Positions 63,023-64,000 of a stretch of 64,000 nt of DNA are shown piece by piece. How positions within the stretch are numbered: position 1 is the stretch's first letter; each line of letters starts with the position of its first letter. The translations under genes were made by a program, and so were the position numbers. Under the pieces are notes generated by a model. The model ran no database searches. It had not been told where the DNA came from and saw nothing but the letters and a program-made list of their open reading frames with translations. Location: contig NZ_CP024314.1 of NCBI RefSeq assembly GCF_002944315.1, forward strand, positions 1,178,001-1,242,000, given 5' to 3'. This DNA is from Rhizobium sp. NXC24. GTDB lineage: Bacteria; Pseudomonadota; Alphaproteobacteria; Rhizobiales; Rhizobiaceae.

Positions 63023-64000
63023 ATGACCGCCAAACCAGCCACCAAATGGTGGCATGCCAAGACGGCCTATCAGATCTATCCACGCAGCTTCTTCGACAGC
63101 AACGGAGATGGCATCGGCGACATTCCAGGCATAACCTCCCGGCTCGATTATCTCCAGTCCCTCGGAATCGGATTGATCTGGCTTTCGCCGATTTATAAGT
63201 CGCCGATGGACGACAACGGCTATGATATCTCCGACTATCAGGATATCGCGTCGGAGTTCGGAACACTTGCGGATTTCGATGAGCTGCTTGCCGAAGCACG
63301 CAAGCGCGAGATCGGCATCATCCTCGATCTTGTCGTCAATCACACGTCCGATGAGCACCCCTGGTTCCTCGATGCCCGCGCATCCAAGGACAGCCCATAC
63401 CGCGATTTCTATATCTGGCGTTCTCCCAACGAAGACGGCAATCTCCCAAACGACCTTCTCTCCGTATTCGGAGGGCCTGCCTGGACGTTCGAGGCCGCGA
63501 CCGGCCAATATTATTTCCATCAATTCTCCCACCGGCAGCCGGATCTCAACTGGCACAATCCGAGCGTTCGGCAGGAAATCTACAAGATGATGAATTGGTG
63601 GCTGGACCGCGGCATCGCTGGCTTTCGTATGGACGTCATTGACCGCATCGCCAAGGACGTCGATCGCGCGATCACCGCCGACGGCCCATGTCTTCACGAC
63701 TACATTCAGGAGATACATCGAGAAACACTGAAGGACCGCGATGTCGTGACGGTCGGCGAAGCATGGAGCGCAACCCCCGGCTCGGCTCTCTTATATTCCG
63801 GGGCACAGCGTGGGGAATTGTCCATGGTCTTCCAGTTCGAGCACGTCCTCCAACAGTGGGATAAAGTCTATGGCAAATGGCGGCCACAGCCGTTCGATCT
63901 CGTCGGCCTGAAAGCGGTCCTCAGCAAATGGCAATATGCACTCTCGGATGATGGGTGGAATTCCCTCTTCTGGGGCAATCACGATCTGCCGCGTGCCGTC
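63023..64000 (+). CDS. GH13 alpha-glucosidase/oligo-1,6-glucosidase-like enzyme (cut by window end)
   Basis: 326 residues seen, open to the last base. ATG 63023 follows GGAGAGG. WWHAKTAYQIYPRSFFDSNG opening, DLVVNHTSDEHPWF, nucleophile Asp in GFRMDVIDRI, VTVGEAW with the acid/base Glu, and WGNHDLPR: complete GH13 regions of the alpha-glucosidase group. It follows the trehalose-synthase-like gene but has its own GSR-type promoter. Exact linkage specificity cannot be read by eye. Confidence 0.87.
   Translation, partial: MTAKPATKWWHAKTAYQIYPRSFFDSNGDGIGDIPGITSRLDYLQSLGIGLIWLSPIYKSPMDDNGYDISDYQDIASEFGTLADFDELLAEARKREIGIILDLVVNHTSDEHPWFLDARASKDSPYRDFYIWRSPNEDGNLPNDLLSVFGGPAWTFEAATGQYYFHQFSHRQPDLNWHNPSVRQEIYKMMNWWLDRGIAGFRMDVIDRIAKDVDRAITADGPCLHDYIQEIHRETLKDRDVVTVGEAWSATPGSALLYSGAQRGELSMVFQFEHVLQQWDKVYGKWRPQPFDLVGLKAVLSKWQYALSDDGWNSLFWGNHDLPRAV

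Overview
The window looks like Rhizobiaceae DNA, most likely a Rhizobium. It is GC-rich, carries an ectoine uptake and catabolism locus, and has minCDE, which rhizobia usually keep on a secondary replicon (pSymB-type or chromid) rather than the main chromosome. The replicon assignment is inference. No tRNA, rRNA, CRISPR array or replication origin was seen. One decayed IS5-type element is present.

Layout. (1) 1-4.2 kb: tail of a DUF2946 protein, CopC, a polytopic membrane protein, an isoprenylcysteine-methyltransferase-like protein. (2) 3.6-16.2 kb: ectoine/hydroxyectoine locus. AsnC-type regulator, aldehyde dehydrogenase (DoeC type), class III aminotransferase (DoeD type) and MocR-type regulator (EnuR) run rightward. 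They face a leftward operon eutB-eutC-eutD-eutE-ehuB-ehuC-ehuD-ehuA. No eutA is present. (3) 16.5-18.3 kb: minCDE. (4) 18.6-26.4 kb: signalling block with an EAL protein, a five-gene partner-switching operon (HATPase-like, STAS-like/methyltransferase fusion, membrane SpoIIE phosphatase, HATPase, STAS) and a GGDEF-EAL protein. (5) 26.9-35.3 kb: small and stress-type genes, including KTSC, epoxide-hydrolase-like, CGNR, an extra bS21, Nudix, two DUF1236 proteins and an atypical NRAMP transporter. (6) 35.4-46.1 kb: a divergent sugar/glycoside cluster, eight leftward genes coupled mostly by 4-base overlaps and two rightward oxidoreductases. (7) 46.2-57.4 kb: DUF892 protein, IS remnant, DUF2934 protein, an EcfG-type sigma factor, a CheB protein, a 1196-residue CheB/CheR/PAS/HWE kinase, two single-domain response regulators and a sigma fragment. 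(8) 57.6-64 kb: lipoprotein-NRAMP-PRC-PRC operon, a small HD (p)ppGpp-hydrolase-like protein, a gamma-glutamylcyclotransferase-like protein, and two GH13 enzymes (trehalose-synthase-like; alpha-glucosidase-like, cut by the window end).

Main observation. From about 31 kb to the right end, reading by eye, I find fifteen exact copies of GGAAC-N17-GTT and one GGAAC-N17-CGTT. This is the promoter signature of the alphaproteobacterial general stress response (GSR) sigma factors EcfG/RpoE2. Nearly all lie just upstream of genes in the right orientation: both arms of the glycoside cluster, the DUF892, DUF2934, DUF1236, NRAMP, CheB, HD, trehalose-synthase-like and alpha-glucosidase genes, and (twice) the sigma gene itself. 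I saw none upstream of genes in the left 29 kb. The right half therefore reads as a GSR regulon island that also encodes its own sigma factor, a candidate HWE input kinase and FATGY-type response regulators. phyR and nepR are not in the window.
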